Positions 45,117 to 55,153 of a stretch of 64,000 bases of DNA are shown here, piece after piece. The number at the start of each line of letters is the position of its first letter. The first letter of the stretch is position 1. The position numbers and the translations under genes are program-made. Source of the stretch: G965204755 sp965243415 (lineage in GTDB: Bacteria; Acidobacteriota; Vicinamibacteria; Marinacidobacterales; Marinacidobacteraceae). Location: assembly GCA_965243415.1 (NCBI GenBank), contig OZ251549.1:1798001-1862000 (forward strand), read 5' to 3'. The notes under the pieces were generated by a model. It was given only the letters and a program-made list of their open reading frames with translations, did not search any database and had not been told where the DNA came from.

Positions 45117-48100
45117 TTACTCGAAGAGGTCGCCGCGCTTCGGGTCGGACTGGGAGCGGAGTTCGAGGCGGTGGCGGGGTTCGGCGGCGCGGGGTATGGC
45201 TTCGTCTTCCGGGATCGGCAGCGGGGGCGGGCCGCCGCGGAGCAGATCGGCGTGTTCGGTCTCGGTCAGGAGTTTCCGTTTGCGCAACTCGTCCAGGAGG
45301 TCGCGGTACCGGTCGTCGGGGAGGTGGCCGTCGGCGCGGAGGGCGGTGATCCAGTCCCACCAGCCCCTGGGGTCGGGGACCTTGCGGGCGTAGAGTTCGG
45401 CGAGCATCGCGACCTGGCCGGGGTCGCCGGCGAGGCGGCGTTCGTAGTCGTTCGCGAGGCGGAGGAGGTCGAGGTGGGGCTTGCCCTCGGCCACACGGCG
45501 TTCGATGCGTTCGGCGAGGAGCACGCCGTAGCCCGTCGCGCCGAGGAGGTTCCGGGCGTGGAGGCGGGTCTCGCGCCAGCGTTCCTCCGGGGACTGGGCG
45601 AGTTGCCAGTCGTAGAAGCGGGGGCCGAGCCGGCTCCGCACCGGCTGCGGGTGTTGCGCCCGTTCGTCGTGGCCGAGGCCGTAGTCGGCGAGCCGCAGGG
45701 TCTCCGGGAGCATCCAGCCTTCGCCGTCGTTCTGGGCCAGGAAGGCAGCGATGCCGCGCTCCCGGTCGCCGCCGGCGGCTTCGATCTCGGCTTGGAGGTC
45801 GTGGAAGGCCACGAGGGTCAGGACGGTGTGTCGGAGTTCCGGGTCCTTGTCGCGGTCCACGCGCCAGAAGCCGCAGATATCCAACTCTCGGCTGTGGCGT
45901 CGGATCGTCTCGACCGGCAGATCGACTTCTCGCAACACATGCCCGAGGTCATCGGCATCCATTCCGTAGCGCGCCGCCACGATCGCGTCCAGGCAGGGGC
46001 GGAGGCGACTTCTCTCGCTTTCCAGTAGAGCGTCCGCGCCGATCGACGCCTCACCGAACAGCCGGAACGGCGCGTACGGGCTTGCGCCCAGATTCAGGCG
46101 AGCCACCAGATTCTCGACACGCCCATGATTCGAGTCCACTCCGAGGACAGCCATCTCCGCGAGCAGGCCCCAGGTCAGGTGCGCTGCCCCGCCGCGCTGG
46201 CGCGTCTGCCAGTCGAAGAGGAACGAATTGAGGCACGCCAGCAGAAGCGGCGCCCGGACCGCCCCGCGAGCATCATCCGACGATCCGAGCACCGGCGCCG
46301 AGTGCCCGCTCGGGAGACCGGGAACGAGGGTTCCCTGAAACGACCGGACATCCGTATCACGGGAGACATCCCTGAATCCGATCTTCAGGTTCGTGATCCC
46401 TCGAGATCCACCCCGACGGTCCCGCTCCTCGACATCGTCCATCGAAACCAGATATTGCGGATTCCAGCGCATATTGCCCATCTCCGTGTAGTCCCAGTTC
46501 GCTCGCAATCCCGTTCCGCTCACCCAGCCGCGCGCACATGGAACGAACGGCTGGATCATGATGCCTTGATACAGGGGAAGCGCCGCCCCGTGAACCTCGG
46601 CTTCGTGGATCCAGGCATCGCCCTGTCGTGAAAGCACCACGCCGGGGGGCACGGCGGCGCGCGGTACCGGCAGTCCGTCGTAAGGCGCCGGTGCGCAGCG
46701 GAGGCGCCATTCGGTTTCGGCCATGTCGTCGCGCCGGAGCCGGGGCGCCTCCCGAATCGTCGTGGGTGGTATTGGGTGGCCCGGATCCGCGGCCCTCTCC
46801 TGCCACAACTCTTCGATGGGGCGCCAGTTGCCCAAGAGCCATCGGCTGTACTCATCGGGGCGGTAGCCGTCGGCCTCCCACCGGGGACGGGGTCGGAACA
46901 GGTGGGAGTCGTTCGTCATGTGGAATTCCGTCGCATAGCGGATGTTCCAGCCGTCGGGGCTGTCGTCGCCGAGGAGGACCGCGTTCTCGTAGATCTTCTC
47001 CAGGATCTCCAGGTCTCGGCGGGACTGGATCTCCACGAACGAGCGGCTCGCCGGGCTGAACCGTTCGATCTGCGACTCCGCGTACGGGATGGCGATCTCC
47101 TCGGCGCGCTCCCAGTCGTCCGGGTCGTGGCGCATGAAGGCGGCGCGGACCGAGTCCGTCTTTCCGCCCTTCTGCACGACAGCCGGGTTGAATTTGTAAC
47201 TGCGGTGGATCGGGAACACTTGTCCCCGGTTCTCGAAACTGAAGAGCCACTCCCAGCGGCAGCGTTCGAGGAACAGGGTCCGCAGGTCGCGGGCGCCGTG
47301 GTCGGAGTAGAGACCCGAGGGGACGAGGAAGCCCAGGCGGCCGGCCGACCGCAGAAGCGCGTGCGCCGTCTCGAGGAACTGCTTGTAGAGGTTCAGATCG
47401 GCCGAGCCCTGGTGGCGGAAGGGATGCCCGGCGTCGCAGTAACCGGTGGCGTCTTCCCGTGCCGTCCGCCAGCGGTCGTGGAGCGCGAGTCCGCGGCGGC
47501 CCCGGGCGATGGTGAAGCGCTGTTGGGACTTCCCGGCAGTCCCCGGGTCGCCGAAGGGATTCGCGGAGTGCGCGGTGAAGTTGGAGCGGGCGCGGAAGCC
47601 GGCCTGGTAGTCGAGCCAGGCGCGTTCGAAGTCCTCATCCTCGAAGAGGACCCGCTGCACCTTCAGGGCTTCCTGCTTGCCGTAGGAGCGGTAGAGGGGG
47701 TCGCGGTCGGCGAAGAACTCCATCGAGATCGGTTTCGCGATCTCCCACGGCGGATTGCCGAGGACCGCGTCGAATCCGGATCCCGCATCACGGAACACAT
47801 CGGGGAACTCCAACTCCCAGTGGAAGAACCGCATCTCCGTCGCCACCCGGCGCGCGATCCCGGTCGTCGAGGGAGGCGGTTCGGCGAGCGTGGAGGGGAG
47901 CGGGGCCGTTTCGAGTGCGTCCGCCGGCCAGAACCAGCAGGCGCACCAGAGATCCATCGCGTCCTTCAGGGAGCGGCGGGCCGGGGATTGGAGGAAGTCG
48001 CTGCGATAGCGCGCTGCCAGGGCGGCCGGATCCCGGACGGGAAACGAGTGCAGCATTTCGAGCGTGGATTGGGCCTCGTCGTGGGCTTGGCTGTTCTTCG

Positions 48101-50702
48101 CGAGCAGGTCTTTCTGGAACAGCGTTTCGCCGGCCAGGAACTGCCGGAGGTCGGGCTTCAACGACTCCTCGACGAATTCCTTGATCGCCCGGGTTCGCGC
48201 GCCCTTCCGGAAGTGGACGCCATTGGTGTGGCCCTCGTCGCCGCCCTTGCGGTTCTTCCAGGCCATGACCGGGTAGTGGCGGAAGGTGTCGAACCAGGCG
48301 CCGACGAGGGCGTTGCCGCACTTGATCTTGTGGTCGAGGAAACCGAAGGGGAGTTCCTTGTCCATCGTCTCGATCCAGAGGGAGAGGCGGCACAACTCCA
48401 CCGCCAGCGGGTCGAGGTCCACCGCGTAGAGGCATCGCTCCACCACATAGCGGCGGAGGACGGCTTTCAGGCGCGGCTCGAACCCGTCCTCGTCCGGGCG
48501 GCAGGGGAGCAACTCCTCGCGGGAGCGGTCGCGGTCGGCGCGGTCGCCGTCCACGAGTCCCAGCAGTCGGTCGAGCGAGGTTTCGCCGTCGGGTTCGATG
48601 CGCCCGTGATGCCAGAGGGAGGCGTAGAGCGCGTCGGTGAGGAACCGGAGCGCCGCCAACGGGAAGGTGCCGGAGCCGCAGGCCGGGTCGCAGACGGTGA
48701 GCGCCAGGATCTCTTCCGGTTTCCTGGGCGTCCATTCCGCCGCCGGGGCGTCGCGGTTCGGCGAGCCGTTCCGCAGCGGCGGGTCGTGGGTCAGCGGGCG
48801 CAGGGTGCGCTGGACGGTGGGGATCGCCAGGCCCGGGCGGGTGTAGAAACTGCCGGAGCCCTTGCGCGTCCCGCCCCAGCGGACGAGATACCACTCGCCC
48901 GGCCGCACCAGGCGGGCGACGAGGCGGCGGGCTTCGGCGGTGATCTGTGTTTCGTGGCGCAGCCGGCGTTCCGGGGAGGCCGAGTCCGGGAGTTTCCGCA
49001 CCAGTCTGGCGGCGACGACGGCGCGGCGCGCCCAGCGGTCGGCGCGGGCGCGGTATTCCGAGGGTTCCTGCGGCTCGACCGGGGATTCCCCGGCGTCCTC
49101 CCCGCGGTCGGAGTCGGTTTCCGGGCCTTCGGAGGCGGGGGCCGAGGATTCGGAGTCTTCCGCGCCCGCTTCCTCGTCGGCGCCGGCGCGGTTCTTCTTC
49201 AAGGTCTCGAAGAGCGCCCGCAGCGCCCGGTCGTCCATCGCGTCGAGGCGCGAGAGCGGGAGCGCCGGCTGGTTGCCGACGGTGAGGAAGATCACCGGGT
49301 CGTCCGCCGGCGCGGTCTTCAACTCGTAGTCGAGGAGACCCTCGTAGAGGACGCCGAGGTATTCCGAGGACAGGTCGGAGAAATCCACCGGGGCGGCGAC
49401 CCGGACGCTCGCCCGGCCCTGGCGGACGCGGATCGTGGTGCGGGTCAACTTCTCCAGCATCCGGTGGACGCCGTCGTCGAACAGGGTCTCCCGCTCGAAA
49501 CCGGCAGTCTCGAAGGTCGAGAGGGCGCGGGAGAGGCCGTCGTCGTTCTCCGGATCGCCGGGCGCGAAGAGGTCGCCGCCGTAGGCGAACACCGGGAGGG
49601 CGGGGTGGGCCGAACCGTCGTGGATCAGCGAGAACAGCGCCAGGGTCCGCGGCCAGGCGGCGCGGCTCTCGGCGAGCGGGCGGCCGGCGGCGTTGTCCCG
49701 TTCCAGACTCTCCCGGAGACTGCCGAGGCCGTAGGAATGGGCGTAGAGGGCGTTCCCGGTGGGCAGGAGGTCGCGGGACTCGGCGTAGAGGATCACCACC
49801 ATCCGCATCACCACGCGGCAGGCGGCGCGGTAGAGGTCGGCCGGCGCGACGGAATCGCCGAGGGACTTCAGCGCTTCGCCGTGGCCGCGGATCAGGATCT
49901 CCACCGCTTCCCGGACGCGCTCGCCCAGGACTTCGGAGATCTCCGCCTGGCCCTTCCTGGTGTCGCGGATCGCTTTCAGGAGCGGCGGGTCGGCGCCTTC
50001 TTCGCTCGGGGTCCAGAGCGGCGGGGAAAGGAGCGTTCTCAGGGTTTCGACTTCGTCGGAGAGGGCGCCTTCGTGGAACCAGGAATCGAGGTCCCACTGG
50101 CACCAGGCGTCGTAGTCGAGTCCGGCGAAGAGAAGGCGCCACTGGCGGCCGTTCGTCAGCAGCGCCAGGTGTTCGTTCCCGGCGCGCAGCCATTCCACCA
50201 CCCGGCTGACGGAACGGCGGCTCTGGCCGATGCCGAGGCGTTTCCCGTCGTCGAAGAAGACCGGGAGGCGGGCGCCGTGGTCGCCGGTCCAGAGCGCACG
50301 GGGGGTGACCATCTCGCCGGTGATCGCGCGGCGGCGTTCGGCGGAGGGGACGGCGTTGCCCCGCAGCCACGATCCGGAGCGGACCGAGAACCCGCAGACC
50401 TTCGTGAGGACGAAGGTGACGAAGGGCGGGAGCGTTTCGGGGTCGGCGGCGTCGAGCGCCTTCGTGCCGAGGCGGCGGAGTTCGTCTTCGACCGGCGCGG
50501 GGAGCGGGGCCGGGCGGAAGCGGCGCAGTTCCGCCGAGCGCCGGGCGTCGAAGAGCAGGCCGCCGTGGCGCAGGCGATCCCAACCGGGAAGGCCGGGGAT
50601 CGCGGACGACTTGGACCGGGACGGCCGGGACTTGGACGACCTGGATCCGGACGACTTGGATCCGGACGACTTGGGCTTCGTCGGCTCTGGTTTCGCCGGC
50701 AT
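45117..50702 (-). CDS. Giant Eco57I/PglX-like N6-adenine DNA methyltransferase
   Basis: A 1,861-residue protein. The SAM-binding motif I (DPACGSGTFPLAALRFLTD) is near residue 671, followed by YAVDLDPLAVELCRLSLWIETMD and KCGNALVGAW, and the catalytic motif IV NPPWE near residue 981, typical of N6-adenine methylases. The ~600-residue N-terminal part and ~850-residue C-terminal part would carry accessory and target-recognition functions. The start is Lys/Ser-rich (KSSGSKSSGSRSSKS). I used the ATG at 50702; a TTG four codons earlier is possible. No BREX or DISARM partner gene is in the window, so it looks orphan or stand-alone type IIG-like. Confidence 0.85.
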   Translation of the reverse strand: MPAKPEPTKPKSSGSKSSGSRSSKSRPSRSKSSAIPGLPGWDRLRHGGLLFDARRSAELRRFRPAPLPAPVEDELRRLGTKALDAADPETLPPFVTFVLTKVCGFSVRSGSWLRGNAVPSAERRRAITGEMVTPRALWTGDHGARLPVFFDDGKRLGIGQSRRSVSRVVEWLRAGNEHLALLTNGRQWRLLFAGLDYDAWCQWDLDSWFHEGALSDEVETLRTLLSPPLWTPSEEGADPPLLKAIRDTRKGQAEISEVLGERVREAVEILIRGHGEALKSLGDSVAPADLYRAACRVVMRMVVILYAESRDLLPTGNALYAHSYGLGSLRESLERDNAAGRPLAESRAAWPRTLALFSLIHDGSAHPALPVFAYGGDLFAPGDPENDDGLSRALSTFETAGFERETLFDDGVHRMLEKLTRTTIRVRQGRASVRVAAPVDFSDLSSEYLGVLYEGLLDYELKTAPADDPVIFLTVGNQPALPLSRLDAMDDRALRALFETLKKNRAGADEEAGAEDSESSAPASEGPETDSDRGEDAGESPVEPQEPSEYRARADRWARRAVVAARLVRKLPDSASPERRLRHETQITAEARRLVARLVRPGEWYLVRWGGTRKGSGSFYTRPGLAIPTVQRTLRPLTHDPPLRNGSPNRDAPAAEWTPRKPEEILALTVCDPACGSGTFPLAALRFLTDALYASLWHHGRIEPDGETSLDRLLGLVDGDRADRDRSREELLPCRPDEDGFEPRLKAVLRRYVVERCLYAVDLDPLAVELCRLSLWIETMDKELPFGFLDHKIKCGNALVGAWFDTFRHYPVMAWKNRKGGDEGHTNGVHFRKGARTRAIKEFVEESLKPDLRQFLAGETLFQKDLLAKNSQAHDEAQSTLEMLHSFPVRDPAALAARYRSDFLQSPARRSLKDAMDLWCACWFWPADALETAPLPSTLAEPPPSTTGIARRVATEMRFFHWELEFPDVFRDAGSGFDAVLGNPPWEIAKPISMEFFADRDPLYRSYGKQEALKVQRVLFEDEDFERAWLDYQAGFRARSNFTAHSANPFGDPGTAGKSQQRFTIARGRRGLALHDRWRTAREDATGYCDAGHPFRHQGSADLNLYKQFLETAHALLRSAGRLGFLVPSGLYSDHGARDLRTLFLERCRWEWLFSFENRGQVFPIHRSYKFNPAVVQKGGKTDSVRAAFMRHDPDDWERAEEIAIPYAESQIERFSPASRSFVEIQSRRDLEILEKIYENAVLLGDDSPDGWNIRYATEFHMTNDSHLFRPRPRWEADGYRPDEYSRWLLGNWRPIEELWQERAADPGHPIPPTTIREAPRLRRDDMAETEWRLRCAPAPYDGLPVPRAAVPPGVVLSRQGDAWIHEAEVHGAALPLYQGIMIQPFVPCARGWVSGTGLRANWDYTEMGNMRWNPQYLVSMDDVEERDRRGGSRGITNLKIGFRDVSRDTDVRSFQGTLVPGLPSGHSAPVLGSSDDARGAVRAPLLLACLNSFLFDWQTRQRGGAAHLTWGLLAEMAVLGVDSNHGRVENLVARLNLGASPYAPFRLFGEASIGADALLESERSRLRPCLDAIVAARYGMDADDLGHVLREVDLPVETIRRHSRELDICGFWRVDRDKDPELRHTVLTLVAFHDLQAEIEAAGGDRERGIAAFLAQNDGEGWMLPETLRLADYGLGHDERAQHPQPVRSRLGPRFYDWQLAQSPEERWRETRLHARNLLGATGYGVLLAERIERRVAEGKPHLDLLRLANDYERRLAGDPGQVAMLAELYARKVPDPRGWWDWITALRADGHLPDDRYRDLLDELRKRKLLTETEHADLLRGGPPPLPIPEDEAIPRAAEPRHRLELRSQSDPKRGDLFE

Positions 50703-50736
50703 CGGATATGGCAACGGGGTATGTCAGCGGGGGAGG

Positions 50737-51108
50737 TCAGCGGCCGCGTTCCGGCCGGCGGACTTCCGCGGCGGCCGGGAACGCCCGGACTTCGCCGCCG
50801 ACCGCGTAACGCCGTGAGAGGAGTTCCTCGATCCGTTCGCGCTCCGCCACCGGTTGCCTCCGGAGGCGCTCGGCGGCGGGGTCGCCGTCGTCGAGGGATT
50901 CGTCGAGGCGGGCCAGGTGGAGGGGACCGGCATCCCCGGCCGGGGGGCCCGGTCGGTGGCGGCGGAGGCGGTCACGGACGCGGGGCGGGATCGGTGGGTG
51001 CGGCGGGGAAGGTGGGGAGCGGGAGGGCGGGAAACGGTATGCGAAGCGGAGGCGATCGCGGAGTCCCGGTTCCGGCGGGAGATCCGGGGCGGAGATCAGG
51101 GGCGGAGA
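50737..51108 (-). pseudogene. Open reading remnant upstream of the methyltransferase
   Basis: A frame open from a stop at 51109 to a TGA at 50737 encodes about 123 residues with very high third-position GC and protein-like sequence at its end (LHLARLDESLDDGDPAAERL, IEELLSRRYAVGGEVRAFPA). It has no in-frame ATG or TTG and only a late GTG. It ends 34 bp before the methyltransferase gene, in the same direction. It may be the 3' remnant of a lost partner gene. Confidence 0.35.
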
Positions 51109-51377
51109 TCAGGGGCGCGGGCGGGCTGGTCGGCGGGCGGGGGTGCCGGAGGGTCGGGGTCGGCCGGGGTGGTGCTGCGGTGCGGATCGCCGACAGATTC
51201 GGCGCGGTCCGGAACCGAACCACCCGACGGCGATTTAGGCAAGTTTTTCCGAAACGGCGATTTCAGCGGGCAGGAATCGGCGCGGCTGCGTTCTATAGGG
51301 GCATGGAACGAAGCACCGGTTCGGCCGGGCCGGCGTTGGTACCGTCGGCCCGGGCGCGATCCGGAGGGAGGACTCGC

Positions 51378-52349
51378 ATGAACGGCTCGCCCCTCGCCGC
51401 CCCGTTTGCGGCGCCGAAACTCGAGGACTACGCTCAGGGAAGTCTCGTGATCCCGGCCCCGGAACCCCTCGACCCGGCGGCGGACGCCGTCCCGGTGGAT
51501 GCCGTCCCGGCGGAAGCCCTGCCGGAGGAAGCCCCGCCAAGGGAAGACCGGCCGGGGGAAGCCCCGCCGGGGGAAGCCCTGTCCGTGGAAACGCCGCCGG
51601 CGGAAACCGACCCGAAGGAAGCCCCGTCCGTGGCCGACGCGCCGGCGGACGCCGCGGTCGGGGCGCCTCCGCCGACGCCGCCGGGGAATCCCGAGGCGCC
51701 GGCGACCCGGGGCGATGTGTTCGCCGTCGAGGCGCAGGTGGACGGACTGCGCTCGCAGATGGACGGACTGCGCTCGCAGGTCGAAGAAGGGCAGGCGCGG
51801 CTGGAAGAACTGCGCGCGCTTCCCGGGATCGTCGAGGAGCAGACGGCGCAGATCGCCGCGCTGGAGCGGGGTCTCGACGAGGTCCGCTCGCGGCTCGCCC
51901 GCCTCGAAGACCGCCTCGGGAACTGGCACGCCGACACCGGCCGCCAGTTCGCCGGAATCGAGGCGGAGTTCGGACGGGTCTGGCAGGAGTTCGAACGGGT
52001 CCGGGAGGAGATCGCCGCCCTCCGGACGGACACGACCTCCGCGATCGCCGCCCTCCGGACGGACACGACCTCCGCGATCGCCGCCCTCCGGACGGAGACG
52101 ATGTCCGCGATCGCCGCCCTCCGGACGGAGACGATGTCCGCGATCGCCGCCGCCCGCAAAGCCGGTCGCAAGCAGGTCCGCGCTCTCGCGAAGAAGGTCA
52201 AGGCGCGCGGCAAAAAGGCCCGCGCCTTCGAGAAGGAGGTGAACAAGAAGTTCGAGGCGATGCAGAAGGACATCGCCCGGCTGCGGTGGCTCATCACCGT
52301 GGAGGTCGCCGTGGCCATCCTGGTTCTCATGATCACCCGGTCGCTCTAG
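51378..52349 (+). CDS. Tail-anchored coiled-coil protein, intact copy 1
   Basis: A 323-residue protein of unknown function. Residues 1-105 are Pro/Glu/Ala-rich with degenerate EAPPxE repeats. About 110-300 is a long coiled coil (VEAQVDGLRSQMDGLRSQVEEGQARLEELRAL, IAALERGLDEVRSRLARLEDRL) including four exact-length 11-residue repeats (IAALRTDTTSA). The last 20 residues are a membrane helix (WLITVEVAVAILVLMITRSL). The ATG has GGAGGGAGG upstream. It is the only complete member of a tandem family here; copies 2 and 3 follow. Confidence 0.8.
   Translation: MNGSPLAAPFAAPKLEDYAQGSLVIPAPEPLDPAADAVPVDAVPAEALPEEAPPREDRPGEAPPGEALSVETPPAETDPKEAPSVADAPADAAVGAPPPTPPGNPEAPATRGDVFAVEAQVDGLRSQMDGLRSQVEEGQARLEELRALPGIVEEQTAQIAALERGLDEVRSRLARLEDRLGNWHADTGRQFAGIEAEFGRVWQEFERVREEIAALRTDTTSAIAALRTDTTSAIAALRTETMSAIAALRTETMSAIAAARKAGRKQVRALAKKVKARGKKARAFEKEVNKKFEAMQKDIARLRWLITVEVAVAILVLMITRSL
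52011..52142 (+). repeat. 33-bp in-frame tandem repeat in the coiled coil
   Basis: Four 33-bp units begin at 52011, 52044, 52077 and 52110, each starting ATCGCCGCCCTCCGGACGGA. They encode IAALRTDTTSA or IAALRTETMSA. Eleven residues is a hendecad period, so copy number changes coiled-coil length without breaking register. The corresponding stretch of copy 2 has a single unit. Confidence 0.9.
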
Positions 52350-52677
52350 TGGATTCGATCCCGGGGACGCCTCCCCGAGTCACCGGCGAGCCGCTGCCGC
52401 GTAGCCACCGGAGCGCGCCCGACCCGGTGAACGGAGTCTTCCCGACGCTCTCGTCGGCGACCGTTGTGGGCCGGCCGGCCGACGCGATCGGGTTCGCTGC
52501 CGACGACGGCTTGGTAAGGCGCCGCCCGAAGGCGGTCCGGCCGATCGTTCCGAAACGGCATTCGGGGCGGACAGCAATCGGCGCGGCTGCGTTCCATGGG
52601 ACTTGGAAGCAGACGCCGGTTCGGCCGGGTCGGTGTCGGCACGGTCGGCCCGGGCGCGATCCGGAGGGAGGACTCGC
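52350..52677. repeat. Upstream region of coiled-coil unit 2
   Basis: This 328-bp stretch is repeated with changes at 55154-55477 (shared blocks include GCGTAGCCACCGGAGCGCGC, GTGAACGGAGTCTTCCCGA, CCGAAACGG and CGGGCGCGATCCGGAGG). Its last ~170 bp also match the region before copy 1. It marks the repeat unit as leader plus gene. No gene is seen within it. Confidence 0.75.
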
Positions 52678-53375
52678 AGGAGCGGCTCGCCCCTCGCCGC
52701 CCCGTTCGAGTCGCCGAAACCCGGGGACCACGCTCGGGGAAGTCTCGTGATCCCGGCCCCGGAACCCCTCGACCCGCCGGCGGACGCCGGGGCCGGGGCG
52801 CCTCCGCCGGCCCCGCCGGGGAATCCCGAGGCGCCGGCGACCCGGGGCGATGTCTTCGCTATCCAGGCGCAGGTGGACGGATTGCGCTCGCAGGTCGAGG
52901 AAGGGCAGGCGCGACTGGAAGAACTGCGCGCGCTTCCCGGGATCGTCGAGGGGCAGCAGGCGCGGATCGCCGCGCTGGAGCGGGGTCTCGCCGAAGTCCG
53001 CTCCCGGCTCGCCCGTCTCGAAGACCGCCTCGGGAACCGGCACGCCGACACCGGCCGGCAGTTCGCCGAAACCGAGGCGGAGTTCGGACGGGTCCGGGAG
53101 GAGATCGCCGCCCTGCGGACGGACACGAGGTCCGCGATCGCGGCCGCCGGCAAGGCGGGCCGCAAGCAGGTCCGCGCTCTCGGGAAGAGTCTCCGGAAGA
53201 AGATGAACAAGAGGTTCCGGGCGGGTAGCGCGGAGGTCGGCGCCTTCCGGAAGACGATGGACGAGAGGTCCGATGCGTTCGGCGGGGAACTCCGCGCCTT
53301 CGAGAAGACGATGGACGAGGGGTTCGATGTGTTCGGCGGGGAACTCCGCGCCTCAAGAAGATGGTGAACATGAAG

Positions 53376-55054
53376 CCTGGATCCGTGCGTCGGTTCGTGG
53401 CCGGATGGAGTTTCCCTCGACAATACCCGGCGTTTCCGGTACGATCCGCCCAAACGGTTATCTCACTTGGGGAGTGAGTGCCGGAAGGAGTCGGCTTCGT
53501 GCGGAGATTCAACATCAAGAGGCTCAATGAGGATCTGACCTCGCACTCGGGGCTGGCGCTGGTGGGACAGGCGCTCCTTCACAGTGGTTTGTGCGAGGCG
53601 GCGGATCGCGCCGTGTCCCACCACCACGGGATCAAGCACGGGGATGTCCTCGGCTCCTACATCGGCTTGCTGAGTCTGGGCAAGCACGATTTCGAGGCGA
53701 TCGAGAGTCTGCGGAAGGACCCGTTCTTCCGCGAGGCGATGGGTTTGGCGAAGGTTCCGTCCTCGGCCACCATCCGCCTCCGTTTCGACGACCATGCGGA
53801 GCGACTGCTCCCCCTGGTCCGCGACAGCGCGGTGCAGGTCTTGCGGAGGGTGAAGGCCAAGCCGACGCCGCTGGACACCGGACATGTGCCTCTGGATGCG
53901 GATGTGACGCCGTTCGACAACTCCCAGACCCGGAAGGAGGGCGTCTCGCGCACCTACCACGGCTATGACGGCTACGCGCCGATGGCGGCTTACCTGGGGC
54001 GGGAGGGGTACTGCCTGGAGTTCGAGCTGCGGGAGGGGGTGCAGCATTGCCAGAAGGGGACGCCGGAGTTCCTGGAGCGGGTCCTGGGGCAGGCGCGCCA
54101 GCTGACCGCGAAGCCGGTGCTGGTGCGTCTCGATGCCGGGAACGATGCCATCGACAACATGAAGGTGGTGTTCGATCATCGGGATGCGGGCGGGAAGGCG
54201 GACTTCCTCATCAAGTGGAACCCGCGCAAGGATGTCGCGAAGAAGTGGCTCCGCCACGCCGAGCACCGGCGGGTACGGTTCGACCGCCCCCGCAAGGGGA
54301 AGCGGGTGGCGGTGTTCACGGTCTGGAAGACGCGCCGGCATCGAGGCGAGGACTATCCGTTGCGGCGGGTGATGCGGGTGACCGAGCGGAAGAGCACTCC
54401 GGGCGGGCAGTTGCTTCTGGAGCCGAAGGTCACGGTCGAGGGGTGGTGGACGACTCTGGATCTGGACGACCAGCGGGTGATCGACCTGTATGCCGACCAC
54501 GGCACCTCGGAGCAGTTCCACAGCGAGTTCAAGACGGACCTGAGCATCGAGAGGCTTCCCTCGCGGAAGTTCGCCACCAACGCTCTGGTGCTGAGTTGCG
54601 CCACGGTGGCGTACAACATCCTGCGCTGGCTGGGGCAGATGGGTTTGGTGGCGCCCGGGGGCCCGGTCCGCCATCCGGCGGAGCGTCGGCGGATCCGCAC
54701 CGTGATCCAGGAACTGATGTATCGGGCGGCCCGGGTGATCCACTCCGGACGGCGCCTTTCGCTCGGCTTCGGCCGGCGGTGCCCGGCCGTGGAGGTCTTT
54801 TCCATGCTCTACGCGCGCCTCGCACCCACTTGACGACCTTCGGACCTCCGTTCTCCTCGGTTCTGCGCCCGAACCATGCCTTCGGTCATCGAGACCGGTC
54901 GCCGAACCGGCATCTCCGCAAGTTCGGGGGCGCATTCCCTGTCCGATCCTCATTTGTGACCACATAACACCCTCTATCCACCCCCTCCGAGTGCTCTTTA
55001 CGCACTCGATACATACCCGAATCGGTCTCCAAACCATCATCGCACGGATTCAGG
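53376..55054. mobile_element. Complete IS1380-type insertion sequence, 1,679 bp
   Basis: The ends are inverted: left CCTGGATCCGTGCG, right (reverse complement) CCTGAATCCGTGCG, one mismatch in 14. A 6-bp direct repeat ATGAAG flanks the element (53370-53375, 55055-55060), and removing the element plus one copy restores the coiled-coil reading. Length, CCTG ends and transposase all fit IS1380. The 220 bp after the transposase stop hold no gene. Confidence 0.93.
53499..54833 (+). CDS. IS1380-family transposase
   Basis: An intact DDE transposase of 444 residues: LDTGHVPLDADVTPFDNSQT, VLVRLDAGNDAIDNMKVVF, and the Glu-bearing YADHGTSEQFHSEFKTDLSIERLPSRKFATN. I prefer the GTG at 53499, which has GGAAGGAG eight bases upstream; a GTG at 53478 would add seven residues. 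No internal stop, so it is potentially active. Confidence 0.92.
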   Translation: MRRFNIKRLNEDLTSHSGLALVGQALLHSGLCEAADRAVSHHHGIKHGDVLGSYIGLLSLGKHDFEAIESLRKDPFFREAMGLAKVPSSATIRLRFDDHAERLLPLVRDSAVQVLRRVKAKPTPLDTGHVPLDADVTPFDNSQTRKEGVSRTYHGYDGYAPMAAYLGREGYCLEFELREGVQHCQKGTPEFLERVLGQARQLTAKPVLVRLDAGNDAIDNMKVVFDHRDAGGKADFLIKWNPRKDVAKKWLRHAEHRRVRFDRPRKGKRVAVFTVWKTRRHRGEDYPLRRVMRVTERKSTPGGQLLLEPKVTVEGWWTTLDLDDQRVIDLYADHGTSEQFHSEFKTDLSIERLPSRKFATNALVLSCATVAYNILRWLGQMGLVAPGGPVRHPAERRRIRTVIQELMYRAARVIHSGRRLSLGFGRRCPAVEVFSMLYARLAPT

Positions 55055-55153
55055 ATGAAGTACAAGGCGATGCAGAAGGAATTTGCCCGGCTGCGGTGGC
55101 TCATCACCGTGGAGCTCGCCGTGGCGGTCCTGATTCTCATACTCACCCGGTAG

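Larger units (their letters stand above)
52678..55153 (+). pseudogene. Coiled-coil gene copy 2, split by an IS1380-type element
   Basis: Homologous to 51378-52349. The start codon position reads AGG (52678) where copy 1 has ATG. The body is open through the coiled coil and has its own ~18-residue repeats (FGGELRAFEKTMDE). A one-base deletion at GCCTC (near 53355) shifts the frame just before the IS, which enters at 53376. The rest resumes at 55061 in the expected frame (YKAMQKEFARLRWLITVELAVAVLILILTR) and ends with TAG at 55151. Three lesions make it a clear pseudogene. Confidence 0.9.

Noticed and set aside
45117..50702. BREX or DISARM system
   Set aside because: The methylase resembles PglX/DrmMI in kind, but no pglZ, brxC, drmA, drmB or helicase gene is present in the window.
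46776..52349. Plus-strand open frame of about 1,850 codons
   Set aside because: Mostly the antisense of the methyltransferase gene; only its last 323 codons (copy 1 of the coiled-coil gene) have a start with ribosome-binding site and protein-like composition.
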